A DNA stretch of 16,697 nt from Enteractinococcus helveticum. GTDB taxonomy: Bacteria > Actinomycetota > Actinomycetes > Actinomycetales > Micrococcaceae. How positions within the stretch are numbered: position 1 is the stretch's first letter; each line of letters opens with the position of its first letter. The notes beneath the pieces are model-generated. The model ran no database searches. It worked only from the letters and a program-made list of their open reading frames with translations, and was not told the origin of the DNA. Position numbers and translations under genes: made by a program. The DNA lies in NCBI RefSeq assembly GCF_020742345.1, contig NZ_DYXC01000068.1, positions 1 to 16,697 on the forward strand, in the 5' to 3' direction. Of the stretch, positions 1 through 5,881 are shown piece by piece.

Positions 1-106
1 GATCGTGCAGATCGACATGTGATTGAACTTCTCCATCGATCTCTAGCACCCAGCCGTCGTCATATCCAGAAGGCACGATTCGAATACGTTGGGAAAATTT
101 ACTCAT
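1..106 (-). CDS. Spermidine-synthase-like protein, N-terminal fragment (partial, runs off the left edge)
   Basis: An open frame starts with ATG at 106-104 on the minus strand and stays open to the window edge, giving 35 residues. They begin MSKFSQRIRIVPSGYDDG and continue with GWVLEIDGEVQSHVDL. The phrase 'hydrophobic-DG-x-x-QSHVDL-x-D' near the N-terminus is what I recall from actinobacterial spermidine-synthase-like methyltransferase-fold proteins, where it precedes the Rossmann domain. No catalytic residues lie inside the window, so the call rests on this N-terminal pattern only. A weak Shine-Dalgarno (AGGA, about 5 nt upstream) precedes the ATG. These proteins are often annotated SpeE but many may not make spermidine, so I give no symbol. 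The upstream neighbour on the other strand is a dead gene. Confidence 0.55.
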   Translation of the reverse strand, partial: MSKFSQRIRIVPSGYDDGWVLEIDGEVQSHVDLHD

Positions 107-201
107 CACGTCCTAGCGTAGCGGCAGGTATCGACAAGGCACGACCGTGGGCATGGAATTATTCCAGCGGTATTACTTCGGTACGGTTACGCACCCACTG
201 A

Positions 202-827
202 GCCGTCTGTGATGTGGGCTGGTGGCAGTCTAAATCGATACCACTGCGTCAAGCGCAACAGTTGGTCGCAGGTGCAGGGGGAGAGTGATCACGACAGCTG
301 AACATCTCTGCCAATGGTTGGCCATGGTAACTCACCACGGCACAGCACCGTCTGGTGAGCAGTTGCTAGCGCCGGAACTTTTTGAGGAAGCACAATGTTC
401 ACAGTCGGGGACCGATGGTGCGACACCGCCCTGGCATGGCAGCGGCGAAGGGATGGAACACTACGAGAACATCAATTCGGAAATTATTGCCCTCACCGAG
501 GGCAACACACCGTAAGTCGGGACACTGGTGTTAACGATCCTGGACAAAAACCTGGGACTATTGACCGTGCTGGTGGTAATCCTCATGGTGCGCGGTATCC
601 AAAGAGCTGGCGTCTGGCCACAGCGTCGACCAACATGGCCGAATCGGCGTTACGGGCTGCGGCTTTTTCCTTAGGCCCCCGGGCCGATACTTGCGCGGCT
701 ATGATTTGTCCTTCCAAACATCAAAAACACCTCGAATACTACGCTTAACGTTTTCGGGTTCTGGCCAGCTGCGATGGTATTGGTGCTTGCGCTCGCCGTA
801 ACTGGCGGGGTGCTACTGACCGTTTGA
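202..827 (+). pseudogene. Degraded serine hydrolase (beta-lactamase / PBP4-like family), C-terminal half with membrane tail
   Basis: Frame-switched reading recovers one ancestral protein. The first frame (202-276) gives GWWQSKSIPLRQAQQLVAG then AGG. A two-base insertion follows at about 277-281. The second frame (from 282) gives VITTAEHLCQWLAMVTHHG and then LLAPELFEEAQ. This matches the 'AGG-(V/I)-xx-TAEDL-x-(R/K)W/F' segment with the following 'LL-(A/S)-P' helix in the beta-lactamase family (PF00144). About 461-515 gives EHYENINSEIIALTEGNTP, the region of the closing sheet. Another shift gives a hydrophobic run (LGLLTVLVVILMVRGIQRAG, about 556-615). After an in-frame TGA, the last segment (VLPNIKNTSNTTLNVFGFW, then a helix VLVLALAVTGGVLLTV) ends at TGA 825-827. 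The catalytic N-terminal half (SxxK) is not recoverable here, and no intact start or full-length frame exists. This is a decayed gene with at least three lesions. Confidence 0.72.
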
Positions 828-906
828 ATCATACGCCATAGTGCGACAGCAGCTGTGGTGCCGATGCGCCAGACGTCAGAGCAACCGTGAAGAGCCGGTT
901 AAGACT

Positions 907-955
907 CTGAGCCCCTCGCCGAACGCGCCGTGATGGCGATCAGCAAGGGGCTCAG
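907..955. terminator. Long hairpin downstream of glnA, candidate terminator
   Basis: The arms CTGAGCCCCT (907-916) and AGGGGCTCAG (946-955) are perfectly complementary over 10 bp. The 29-nt loop contains a further CGCC/GGCG pairing (917-920 with 935-938), so the structure may be one longer imperfect stem. It starts about 20 nt past the glnA stop on the minus strand. There is no clear U-run, so it may act as a factor-assisted or U-less terminator, or as an mRNA 3'-end stabiliser. Confidence 0.6.
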
Positions 956-975
956 AACGTTGGAAAATCCAGCGG

Positions 976-2403
976 TTAGACGCTGTAGTAGAGCTCAAAT
1001 TCTTTTGGTGACACCATGGCTTCCATTGGTGCGATCTCAGTTTCGCGTTTCAACTGGATCCAAGTTTCGATGATGTCTTGGGTAAACACGTCTCCGGCCA
1101 ATAGGAAATCGTGATCTGCTTCGAGCGCATCGATAGCCTCTGCCAGCGTACGTGGCGCCTGCTGAATGTTGGCTGCTTCTTCCGGGGGCAGCTCATAGAG
1201 GTCTTTGTCGATGGGCTCTGCCGGTTCGATGCGATTGCGAATCCCATCCAGCCCAGCCATCAATTGCGCAGCGAATCCCAGGTAGGGATTGCCCGATGGA
1301 TCAGGTGCCCGGAATTCCAACCGCTTTGCTTTGGGGTTGGATCCGGTCACTGGGATACGAATGGCTGCGGAACGGTTGCCTTGTGAATACAGCATGTTGA
1401 TCGGTGCTTCGTAGCCTTTGACCAGACGTTTATAGGAGTTCACTGTCGGGTTGGTGAACGCCAGAACGGCCGAACCGTGTTTGAGCAAGCCGCCAATGTA
1501 CCAGCGAGCGGTATCCGATAGGTTGGCATAACCGCGCTCATCATAGAACAGTGGTTCGCCGTCCATCCACAATGACTGGTGGCAGTGCATGCCGGAGCCG
1601 CCATCTCCAAAGACGGGTTTCGGCATAAAAGTTGCGGTTTTTCCGGCTTCTAGGGCTGCCCCCTTGACAATGTATTTGAACAGCTGGACGTCGTCAGCAG
1701 CACGAACCAGGGTATTGAACTTGTAGTTAATCTCTCCCTGACCACCGGCACCAACTTCGTGGTGAGAGCGTTCCACCTCGAGACCAACCTGGCCTAAGAG
1801 CAGCGATATATCGTCACGCAGATCAGCGTGTTTGTCCACCGGTGGGGTCGGGAAATACCCCTTCATGGTTCTGTTGCGGTGGCCTAAGTTGCCGCCTTCG
1901 AGCTGTGTGCCGTCATTCCAATAGGCTTCATCAGAATCGATGCAAACAAAGGTTCGGTTAGGTTGATGTGCTTCAAAACGGACACTGTCGAAGATATAGA
2001 ATTCGGCCTCAGCAGCAAAAATTGCGGTATCGGCAATGCCTGTTGCCGCTACGTAGTCTTCAGCGCGCTGGGCTACCGAGCGTGGATCTCGAACATAGGC
2101 TTCCCCGGTGCGCGGTGACAAGATGGAAAACGACATACACAGGGTTTTATGTTTACGGAAAGGATCCACAAACGCTGTTCCGACGTCAGGGATAAGCTGC
2201 AGATCGGAGTCGGCGATACCGGCAAAGCCCGGGATAGATGATCCGTCGAAGAGCTGGCCGGTAGTGAAGAAGTCCTCGTCTACTGATTCAGCAGGGACGT
2301 TAAAGTGGTGCTGGCCGCCGATCAAATCAGTGAAACGAATGTCAACGAAGACCACCTCCTCGTCCCGAATATAAGACAAGACTTCTTCTGGTGAGGTGAA
2401 CAT
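976..2403 (-). CDS. glnA: Glutamine synthetase, type I (GlnA)
   Basis: It catalyses ATP-dependent ligation of ammonium to glutamate and is a cytosolic dodecamer in this family. The product is 475 residues, normal for GSI-beta. Visible motifs are the N-terminal beta-grasp (FTDLIGGQHHFNVP), DGSSIPGF, the metal/substrate core (AEAEFYIFD, SHHEVGAGGQGEINYKF), the ATP-binding MHCHQSLW region, NPTVNSYKRLV, and RIP plus EFRAPDPSGNPYL. The LYELPPEE loop near the C-terminus carries Tyr at about residue 403, matching the tyrosine adenylylated by GlnE in family members, so post-translational control is plausible. I chose the ATG at 2403 because MFTSPEEVLSYI matches the usual N-terminus and GGAG lies 5 nt upstream. 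An in-frame extension of eight codons to 2427 lacks such support. It is divergent from the RDD gene, as in many actinobacteria. Confidence 0.97.
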   Translation of the reverse strand: MFTSPEEVLSYIRDEEVVFVDIRFTDLIGGQHHFNVPAESVDEDFFTTGQLFDGSSIPGFAGIADSDLQLIPDVGTAFVDPFRKHKTLCMSFSILSPRTGEAYVRDPRSVAQRAEDYVAATGIADTAIFAAEAEFYIFDSVRFEAHQPNRTFVCIDSDEAYWNDGTQLEGGNLGHRNRTMKGYFPTPPVDKHADLRDDISLLLGQVGLEVERSHHEVGAGGQGEINYKFNTLVRAADDVQLFKYIVKGAALEAGKTATFMPKPVFGDGGSGMHCHQSLWMDGEPLFYDERGYANLSDTARWYIGGLLKHGSAVLAFTNPTVNSYKRLVKGYEAPINMLYSQGNRSAAIRIPVTGSNPKAKRLEFRAPDPSGNPYLGFAAQLMAGLDGIRNRIEPAEPIDKDLYELPPEEAANIQQAPRTLAEAIDALEADHDFLLAGDVFTQDIIETWIQLKRETEIAPMEAMVSPKEFELYYSV

Positions 2404-2452
2404 TGTCACTCCATTCATTGCGTACACGATGGTTCAAGCTTAACGACTTTGC

Positions 2453-2458
2453 ACTATA
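2453..2458 (-). promoter_or_regulatory. Candidate -10 element for glnA (TATAGT)
   Basis: TATAGT on the minus strand, preceded by TTG, lies about 50 nt upstream of the glnA ATG. No good -35 hexamer sits at 16-18 bp. On the plus strand the overlapping TATACA (2455-2460) could serve the divergent RDD gene, so the two -10 elements may overlap. Weak evidence from hexamer similarity only. Confidence 0.3.
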
Positions 2459-2563
2459 CAATGAAGTTCTCAGCCACACGAGACGCAGAATGCGGTCTGG
2501 GGCACATTGGACTTGCCTCGACCAATATCCTGCCGACGACGCGGAACAACTAAGCTGGAGCCG

Positions 2564-2974
2564 ATGAGCAACGCACAATATTCTTCTAGAGAAACCCGTT
2601 GGGCTGGCGAGTTTTTGGGTCTTCCAGAATCCGGTCCTGCCTCCGCTGCTTCCTATCCGCGCCGAATTGGTGCCCTGTTTGTGGATTGGTTTATTGCTTC
2701 AGGTATTGGCTTGATGCTTGCGTCCGGGAATCAATGGCTGGTACTGGGCGTCTTTGTCGTCTTGCACTTCGCACTGTTGTGGTTGTTTGCTACCACACTT
2801 GGAAAATTGCTATTTCGCATTCAAGTTGTTCAAGTTGGTGGGGCCCCAGTCAAGCTGTACCAGGCAGCCATCCGTGCGGTACTGCTGGGTTTGGTCGTAC
2901 CGGCCCTGATCATCGACCGAGACGGTCGGGGGCTGCACGACAAAATGGCCGGTACTGTAGAGATTCAAATGTAA
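2564..2974 (+). CDS. RDD family integral membrane protein
   Basis: The 136-residue product has an Arg/Asp-containing RDD architecture. A soluble N-terminus (TRWAGEFLGLPESGP) leads to YPRRIGALFVDWFIASGIGLML, where the R-R and D of the first helix define the family. A second helix follows (WLVLGVFVVLHFALLWLFATT), then the conserved GKLLFRIQVV loop, a third segment (AAIRAVLLGLVVPALIID), and a C-terminal GLHDKMAGTV signature typical of RDD proteins (PF06271). I used the ATG at 2564: GGAG is 3 nt upstream and the N-terminus aligns with recalled homologues, whereas the frame extension to 2507 encodes unlikely sequence. RDD proteins are proposed transporters or membrane adaptors, but no substrate can be read from the sequence. 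The position beside glnA and DUF4191 is conserved (Rv2219A in M. tuberculosis). Confidence 0.92.
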   Translation: MSNAQYSSRETRWAGEFLGLPESGPASAASYPRRIGALFVDWFIASGIGLMLASGNQWLVLGVFVVLHFALLWLFATTLGKLLFRIQVVQVGGAPVKLYQAAIRAVLLGLVVPALIIDRDGRGLHDKMAGTVEIQM

Positions 2975-2988
2975 TCTCCACAATACCG
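2950..2988. terminator. Imperfect hairpin spanning the RDD stop codon, candidate bidirectional terminator
   Basis: The left arm GGTACTGTAGAGATT (2951-2965) pairs with AATCTCCACAATACC (2973-2987) with two mismatches. C2950-G2988 extends the stem, and the loop is 7 nt. The RDD stop codon (TAA 2972-2974) lies at the loop/right-arm border. It sits in the 45-bp convergent gap with the DUF4191 gene and could terminate both. Confidence 0.55.
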
Positions 2989-3019
2989 ACCAGTCACCAG
3001 CACTACCGGGGTCTCCGGA

Positions 3020-3823
3020 CTAGCGGCCTCGCATTGACTTGCGGTCTGGACGCATCCGGTAAGGGTCAACGCCCTTTGGAATACCGAGGGTATTCTTGGG
3101 CAATGAGGAAATACGCTGCTCAACGGCACGCACTTCGTGACGATTCAACGTCTTCTTCATACGTTTGATAGTCGATTTGACCTCGTGCAATTCTACTTCG
3201 CTGGGTCCCTTGCCAACTTGCAGTACACGAATCTCAACGTTTGGCAGAAAACGTTCCATATGCTTTCGCTGCTTGTCCGCTAATTTCTTAGCGCGGTTAT
3301 AGTCACCATCCGCGACCAAGACGACACCAGCTTTGCCGGTGGCACGGAACACTGTTTCTTGAGTCCGTGGATTCACAGCGATAGGTTCGTCTTCAACGAC
3401 CCAGCCGCGGCCCAATTGTGACAGGGCAGCACCAGCAGCGCCCGGCCGTCCATCAATTTGAGCAAAAGCGGCCTTCTCGGCCTTTTTGTTCATGATGATG
3501 ATGGCAGCAAGCAGACCCAGTGGAATGAACATCAGTGTCCACAACACCGGTGAACCAGTCAGCAGACCAATCACCAGACCGACCAGCAGGGCAGCAACGA
3601 ATGCGCCCAGCATCCACCAGACCACTGACGGATCGTATTTGCGCGTCATTTTAAAGACATCGCCGATTTGCTTAAAGAAACCCCGTTTATTGGCCTTGCT
3701 AGCCTTCTTGCGTTCCTTTGCTTCGAGTTTCTCAGCCTTACGACGGGCTTTTTGCTCAGCCTTGACGGTCTTTATGTCCTTTTTTGGCGCTTGTGATGCG
3801 CCGGAAGATTTCAGTTCAGCCAT
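3020..3823 (-). CDS. DUF4191 domain membrane protein
   Basis: The 267-residue protein has a strongly basic, Lys/Ala-rich N-terminus (about residues 1-50, including KAEQKARRKAEKLEAKERKK). Two adjacent membrane helices follow (about 67-88, VVWWMLGAFVAALLVGLVIG, and 90-111, ending AAIIIMNKKAEKAAF). The cytosolic C-terminal domain carries GAAGAALSQLGRGW, GKAGVVLV and a basic tail (DRKSMRGR). This layout is that of PF13829, conserved next to glnA and lipA in actinobacteria (Rv2219 in M. tuberculosis). Its biochemical role is unknown and nothing in the sequence reveals an active site. The ATG at 3823 begins MAELKSSGASQAPKK. No strong Shine-Dalgarno precedes it and a TAGAAT box lies only 10 nt upstream, so the transcript could be leaderless or nearly so. 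Confidence 0.9.
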   Translation of the reverse strand: MAELKSSGASQAPKKDIKTVKAEQKARRKAEKLEAKERKKASKANKRGFFKQIGDVFKMTRKYDPSVVWWMLGAFVAALLVGLVIGLLTGSPVLWTLMFIPLGLLAAIIIMNKKAEKAAFAQIDGRPGAAGAALSQLGRGWVVEDEPIAVNPRTQETVFRATGKAGVVLVADGDYNRAKKLADKQRKHMERFLPNVEIRVLQVGKGPSEVELHEVKSTIKRMKKTLNRHEVRAVEQRISSLPKNTLGIPKGVDPYRMRPDRKSMRGR

Positions 3824-3832
3824 GATAAACCC

Positions 3833-3863
3833 ATTCTAGCCCTAACACCTGTGGATAACTCAA
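3833..3863 (-). promoter_or_regulatory. Candidate DUF4191 promoter (TTGAGT ... TAGAAT) overlapping a DnaA box
   Basis: On the minus strand TTGAGT (3863-3858) is followed after 19 bp by TAGAAT (3838-3833). Transcription would start about 3 nt before the DUF4191 ATG. The 19-bp spacer is longer than ideal. The DnaA box at 3850-3858 lies at the -35 end of the spacer. Confidence 0.35.
3850..3858 (-). promoter_or_regulatory. Perfect DnaA box (TTATCCACA)
   Basis: The minus strand reads TTATCCACA, an exact match to the high-affinity DnaA box TTATNCACA. It sits in the 96-bp gap between the divergent DUF4191 and kinase genes. Confidence 0.6.
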
Positions 3864-3919
3864 TCGTACCTATCCGCTTTCAGGCATCATAGATGCATAC
3901 CTGTCCCAGGAGGTGAACC

Positions 3920-5428
3920 GTGAATGTACCCTTAGCCAAGCGTCCCAGCCTATTGATGGAACGGGTGTCTACGCGGTTAGCACCGAAATCGCTAGAAACA
4001 CTTGACCAGTGGGGAGTAATAAGGCATCTAGGATCGGGCAGTAGTGCGGAGGTCTGGCTGCTTGAAGATAAGATCCATCGTCGCCAGGTCGCGTGTAAGA
4101 CACCACGCGATTGTGGACTGGCTGGTGAACTTTCGAAGGAAGCGAAGCTGGCAGCGCAGCTATCGCATGAGAATATCATTAGACCAATCAATGTCGGTGA
4201 TGACCCAGAACTGAGCTCCTTAAAAGAAGCAACCTTTTGGGAGTTTCTTGCCGGAGGTACTCTGACAGATCTGGTGGGGGCTACGGGACAGCTCAGTATT
4301 GCTCAGACTGTGACCGTTGTACTGCCGATGATTCAAGCAGCCCAGTACTTACTGGCTCGCCAAATCGTCCACGGGGATATCTCACCGCGCAACATTCTGT
4401 TTGACCTTACTGGACGCCCTGTGCTGATCGATTTCGGTGCTACGCGGGCTACTGCCCATCAGCATGCGCGTACCGGGACACCGGGATTTGTCGCACCCGA
4501 GCTCGTTCTGCCAACATCTCGGCAAGTGGGGCTGGACGCCAGTGCAGACATTTATGCTTTAGCCGCAGTGGCATGGTTCTGTCTGACAGGTAGGGCTCCT
4601 GGGGCACCTGAGCACCGGGTCCCGCTGACCACGTTACGGCCCGAATTGGACCCGGAAATCTTCGAGGTATTAGAAGCAAGTTTGAGTGCAAACCCGTTGA
4701 TGCGTCCGGATCTGGACCAACTACTGGATTCGGTCGCACAATGGGCAATACCAGAACCCGTTGATCTGTATGCATCGGTAGGGGAACAATACGAGCTGGT
4801 ATTGCCCACCCGACAACCGGAATTCGATGCTAAGCGAAAGCGGACTTTCAAACTTAAGAAAGCCGCCATCATAAGTCCCGGTGGGAGATCTCGCAGCCGA
4901 ACGACTCCTAAGAAAGATCGAAGCCGAGTGCCCCAGCGGATCACCATCGCACTGGGTAGTTTCCTGCTGGCCTGTGGGGTTGTGTTCACTATGACTCATG
5001 AAGCCGATTCTGTTCACTATTCTTCAACTGCACGCGACCAAATCGCCGACGTTTCAGGACAGGAAGATTTTCAAGCGGTCTTAGACGAGCTTGCAAAAGC
5101 GCGAAGTGCTGTGTGGGCGGCAACCGCACCCGACCAGGTCGAACAGTATGCGCTGATTGATTCAGAAATTTTTCATGATGACGTAGAACTTCTCAGCGTA
5201 TTAGCAGAGGCAGGACACTATCTCGAGGGGATTCGCATGCGTGCAGGTCTAGACCGCGTGAGTCGGTCTGGTGACATCACCGTGTTGTCCGTGACGTGGC
5301 GGATCGATGGTTATGTGCAGCGGGATGCAGCTGGCGAAGCGATTCAGCAGATAGAGCCTCACCAGGAAGCTATTGAACTCGAGCTCGTCGAGACCGCCAA
5401 CGGTTGGCGCATGGTGGCCGTTGGCTAG
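3920..5428 (+). CDS. Membrane-anchored Ser/Thr protein kinase with extracellular C-terminal domain
   Basis: A Hanks-type kinase fills residues about 31-275: glycine loop GSGSSAEV (38-45), VACK with Lys60, helix-C Glu74 (ELSKEAKL), catalytic loop HGDISPRNIL (Asp153, Asn158), DFG (Asp171-Gly173), GTPGFVAPEL (186-195) and DIYALAAVAWFCLTG (helix F). All catalytic residues are present. The HRD arginine is glycine (HGD), so it is a non-RD kinase and may not need activation-loop phosphorylation. A basic Ser/Lys-rich juxtamembrane stretch (305-340) leads to one membrane helix (about 341-359). The 143-residue external part is not PASTA; its helix-then-strand pattern (VLSVTWRIDGYVQRDAAG, ELVETANGWRMVAVG) suggests an NTF2/SnoaL-like fold, which is inference. 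The GTG at 3920 is preceded by AGGAGG with a 6-nt spacer. A short inverted repeat (GCATC-ATA-GATGC, 3884-3896) lies just upstream. It sits where related genomes have lipA/lipB. Confidence 0.88.
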   Translation: MNVPLAKRPSLLMERVSTRLAPKSLETLDQWGVIRHLGSGSSAEVWLLEDKIHRRQVACKTPRDCGLAGELSKEAKLAAQLSHENIIRPINVGDDPELSSLKEATFWEFLAGGTLTDLVGATGQLSIAQTVTVVLPMIQAAQYLLARQIVHGDISPRNILFDLTGRPVLIDFGATRATAHQHARTGTPGFVAPELVLPTSRQVGLDASADIYALAAVAWFCLTGRAPGAPEHRVPLTTLRPELDPEIFEVLEASLSANPLMRPDLDQLLDSVAQWAIPEPVDLYASVGEQYELVLPTRQPEFDAKRKRTFKLKKAAIISPGGRSRSRTTPKKDRSRVPQRITIALGSFLLACGVVFTMTHEADSVHYSSTARDQIADVSGQEDFQAVLDELAKARSAVWAATAPDQVEQYALIDSEIFHDDVELLSVLAEAGHYLEGIRMRAGLDRVSRSGDITVLSVTWRIDGYVQRDAAGEAIQQIEPHQEAIELELVETANGWRMVAVG

Positions 5429-5452
5429 GAAACCACGTGCGAGCCGACAAAA

Positions 5453-5486
5453 CAAATGCCGCAGAGAAAAATCTCTGCGGCATTTG
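5453..5486. terminator. Strong bidirectional terminator hairpin
   Basis: The arms at 5453-5467 (CAAATGCCGCAGAGA) and 5472-5486 (TCTCTGCGGCATTTG) are perfectly complementary over 15 bp around an AAAA loop. The stem ends in ATTT/AAAT on either strand. It lies 24 nt after the kinase stop and 16 nt before the convergent membrane-protein stop, so it probably ends both transcripts. Confidence 0.88.
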
Positions 5487-5502
5487 AACGGTATTTACAG
5501 TG

Positions 5503-5862
5503 CTAGACACGCCATAGCGTTGCGACGAGTGCAGCGATCACAGCAGTTCCACCGGTGGCGTGAGCCAAGCCAGTAGATATTTCTTCACCACGGTTGATCT
5601 TGCGACGACCAAGGAGCGCGGTAACGAAAACCATCAGACCCAAGACGAGTTTAATGGTCAATTTCATACGGAGTGCCCCATCAGGGTCACCGATCATTTC
5701 AGCGAGTCCGAATAGGACGACGCCGGAGATGATCATGAAAATCGCTCCATACCACTGGGACTTGGTCACTGTTGGGTTCTTGAAGTTGGCGAGCCAACCC
5801 CCAACGATGGCTGCCATCGACAGGATGTGAATCGCAATGAAGATTGTTTGTACAATTTCCAT
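5503..5862 (-). CDS. Small four-helix membrane protein of unknown function, downstream of sucB
   Basis: The 119-residue protein has four likely membrane helices: about 1-25 (VQTIFIAIHILSMAAIVGGW), 32-55 (GAIFMIISGVVLFGLAEMIG), 65-83 (KLTIKLVLGLMVFVTALLG) and 99-117 (ATGGTAVIAALVATLW). A basic GRRKINRGEE loop follows helix three. The His in helix one (AIHILSM) and the GWLANFKNPTVT segment look conserved in similar proteins I recall next to sucB in Micrococcaceae, but I know no function. I chose the ATG at 5862 (MEIVQTIF) because it starts directly with the membrane helix and AGGA lies upstream, though with a long 14-nt spacer. An in-frame ATG at 5901 would overlap the end of sucB. The gap to sucB is 19 nt, so it is probably the last gene of the lpdA-sucB unit. 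Confidence 0.8.
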   Translation of the reverse strand: MEIVQTIFIAIHILSMAAIVGGWLANFKNPTVTKSQWYGAIFMIISGVVLFGLAEMIGDPDGALRMKLTIKLVLGLMVFVTALLGRRKINRGEEISTGLAHATGGTAVIAALVATLWRV

Positions 5863-5881
5863 AAAGCTACTGTGGTTCCTT

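Noticed and set aside
285..748. Two small overlapping plus-strand frames at the left
   Set aside because: They are pieces of the degraded serine hydrolase read on one frame each, not independent genes.
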